DNA of 6,542 nt, taken from Candidatus Omnitrophota bacterium. GTDB taxonomy: Bacteria > Omnitrophota > Gorgyraeia > 2-02-FULL-51-18. The stretch's first letter is position 1, and each line of letters starts with the position of its first letter. Made by a program: the position numbers and the translations under genes. This document shows, in pieces, positions 5,846 through 6,542 of the stretch. Under the pieces are notes generated by a model. That model searched no databases, was not told the DNA's origin, and saw only the letters and a program-made list of their open reading frames with translations. Where the stretch lies: positions 1 through 6,542 of the forward strand of contig JAHFFL010000065.1 in assembly GCA_023247955.1 (NCBI GenBank), in the 5' to 3' direction.

Positions 5846-5968
5846 AAATCCGAAATCCGAAGCACGAAATCCGAAACAAATCCAAAATCCCAATGACCAA
5901 AAGTCCAAACGCGTGTTTTGGTTATTCAAATTTCGAATTTGGGATTTTGAAATTAGGATTTCGGATTT
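5846..5968. repeat. AT-rich inverted-repeat element, copy 2 (MITE-like, non-coding)
   Basis: A 123-bp element fills most of the 153-nt rpsF-ssb gap. The terminal inverted repeats are a perfect 13 bp: AAATCCGAAATCC (5846-5858) and GGATTTCGGATTT (5956-5968). An inner hairpin pairs CAAAATCCCAA (5883-5893) with TTGGGATTTTG (5939-5949), then ACCAAAA (5896-5902) with TTTTGGT (5916-5922). The left arm repeats the 7-bp units AAATCCG, AAATCCG, AAGCACG, AAATCCG, AAACAAA. Relative to copy 1 it has one unit fewer and a diverged centre that still aligns. There is no credible ORF. Without it the gap would be about 30 nt. Confidence 0.85.
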
Positions 5969-5996
5969 AAACTTATAGACCGTTGGAGGTTTCTTT

Positions 5997-6449
5997 ATGG
6001 CTACTTTAAACAAAGCACTTTTGATAGGGAATCTAACTAGAGATCCTGAACTGCGTTATATCCCTAGCGGCTCGGCGGTCGCGAGTTTTACGTTGGCGAT
6101 GAACCGCGTGTACAAACTTCAAAGCGGAGAAAAAAAAGAGGAAGTCAGCTTTGTGCGCGTCGTCGTCTGGGGCCGGATGGCCGAGGTTTGCGGGGAATAC
6201 CTGAAGAAGGGGAACCCCGTATTTGTCGAGGGACGGCTGCAGAGCAGGAGCTGGGACGGGCCGGATGGGCAGAAGAGAAACACGCTCGAGGTGATCGCCG
6301 TTAACGTGCAGTTTCTGAGAGGCGGTACCGGCACCGTTAAGGACAAGGCGGAATTCGCCGACGCGCCGGCGGCCAAGGAAGAGATGGGCGAGATACAGCT
6401 CGATGAGATGCCCGAAGCCGGAAAACCGGCGGACGAAGTGCCGTTTTAA
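5997..6449 (+). CDS. ssb: Single-stranded DNA-binding protein
   Basis: SSB coats single-stranded DNA at replication forks and repair sites and recruits partner proteins through its C-terminal tip. The protein has 150 residues. The OB-fold domain (about 1-105) starts MATLNKALLIGNLTRDPELR and contains SGSAVASFTLAMNR, SFVRVVVWGRMAEVCGEYLKKG and FVEGRLQSRSW. Residues 106-145 form a short acidic linker, unusually poor in the Gly/Gln repeats seen in many SSBs. The last five residues DEVPF are a variant of the usual DDDIPF tip that binds replication and repair proteins. GGAGG at 5985-5989, 7 nt before ATG 5997, fixes the start. Its place between rpsF and rpsR is a conserved bacterial arrangement. 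Confidence 0.97.
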   Translation: MATLNKALLIGNLTRDPELRYIPSGSAVASFTLAMNRVYKLQSGEKKEEVSFVRVVVWGRMAEVCGEYLKKGNPVFVEGRLQSRSWDGPDGQKRNTLEVIAVNVQFLRGGTGTVKDKAEFADAPAAKEEMGEIQLDEMPEAGKPADEVPF

Positions 6450-6464
6450 ATTAAAGGAGAAAGC

Positions 6465-6542
6465 ATGTTCGAAAAAAAGCGGATGAAGAAAAAGACAGAC
6501 CTGAAAAAGAAAAAGTTTATCCGGAAAAAGGTCTGCAAGTTT
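6465..6542 (+). CDS. rpsR: 30S ribosomal protein S18, N-terminal part
   Basis: The first 26 codons of a gene cut by the window end, with no stop seen. The peptide is very lysine-rich (MFEKKRMKKK..., closing with IRKKVCKF). It matches the basic N-terminus and the R-K-V-C-x-F segment of bacterial S18, the small-subunit partner of S6. GGAG at 6456-6459, 5 nt before ATG 6465, fixes the start. Position supports the call: it follows ssb by 15 nt, as in rpsF-ssb-rpsR operons. The fragment is too short to judge the rest of the protein. Confidence 0.88.
   Translation, partial: MFEKKRMKKKTDLKKKKFIRKKVCKF

Noticed and set aside
5947..5979. Possible promoter for ssb: TTGAAA (5947-5952) and TATAGA (5974-5979)
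   Set aside because: The 21-nt spacing is too long for a normal sigma-70 promoter, and the TTGAAA belongs to the AT-rich repeat.
551..5999. clpX, rplY and ssb all have TCTTTATG at the start codon
   Set aside because: Only five bases before the ATG agree, and clpX lacks the Shine-Dalgarno that rplY and ssb have. Too short to claim a shared control element.
5747..6013. Minus-strand ORF of 88 codons across the rpsF-ssb gap
   Set aside because: Most of it is a translation of the AT-rich repeat element and its start lies inside ssb. The peptide has repeat-derived composition and resembles no family I know.

Overview
The window is a run of bacterial housekeeping genes, nearly all on the + strand, from an organism I cannot name with certainty. 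The gene order (ispE, tRNA-Gln, clpX, glmU, prs, rplY, pth, rpsF, ssb, rpsR) and the short repeats in and between the genes look to me like an uncultured lineage such as Candidatus Omnitrophota. That placement comes from pattern recognition and has not been tested. The genes look moderately GC-rich by eye, and two intergenic repeat elements are clearly AT-rich.

Layout. Positions 1-375 hold the 3' end of ispE (isoprenoid synthesis). A tRNA-Gln(UUG) lies on the - strand at 379-449, ending 3 bp from the ispE stop. Its likely promoter is at 503-532, and a 34-bp palindromic repeat sits in its predicted leader. From 556 a + strand cluster runs to the end of the window: clpX, glmU (overlapping clpX), prs, an AT-rich inverted-repeat element, rplY, pth, rpsF, a second copy of that element, ssb, and the first 26 codons of rpsR. 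Apart from the two gaps holding the elements, neighbouring genes overlap or lie 4-16 nt apart, so an operon or a few overlapping transcription units is likely.

Function. GlmU makes UDP-GlcNAc for the cell envelope and Prs makes PRPP for nucleotides. RplY (L25/CTC), RpsF (S6) and RpsR (S18) are ribosomal proteins, Pth recycles peptidyl-tRNA, and Ssb protects single-stranded DNA. ClpX is the unfoldase of the ClpXP protease; no clpP is in the window. The glmU-prs-rplY-pth and rpsF-ssb-rpsR blocks are classic bacterial arrangements. The position of clpX directly ahead of glmU is less usual.

I see no new defence system, mobile gene cluster or biosynthetic system. The noteworthy signal is small-scale: five palindromic or inverted-repeat elements of four sequence types in 6.5 kb. 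Two of them lie inside coding sequence. A 42-bp hairpin in clpX accounts exactly for a 14-residue expansion relative to E. coli ClpX, and a 16-bp perfect palindrome lies in the rplY tail. GlmU, Pth and Prs each also carry one substitution at a position that is normally conserved.
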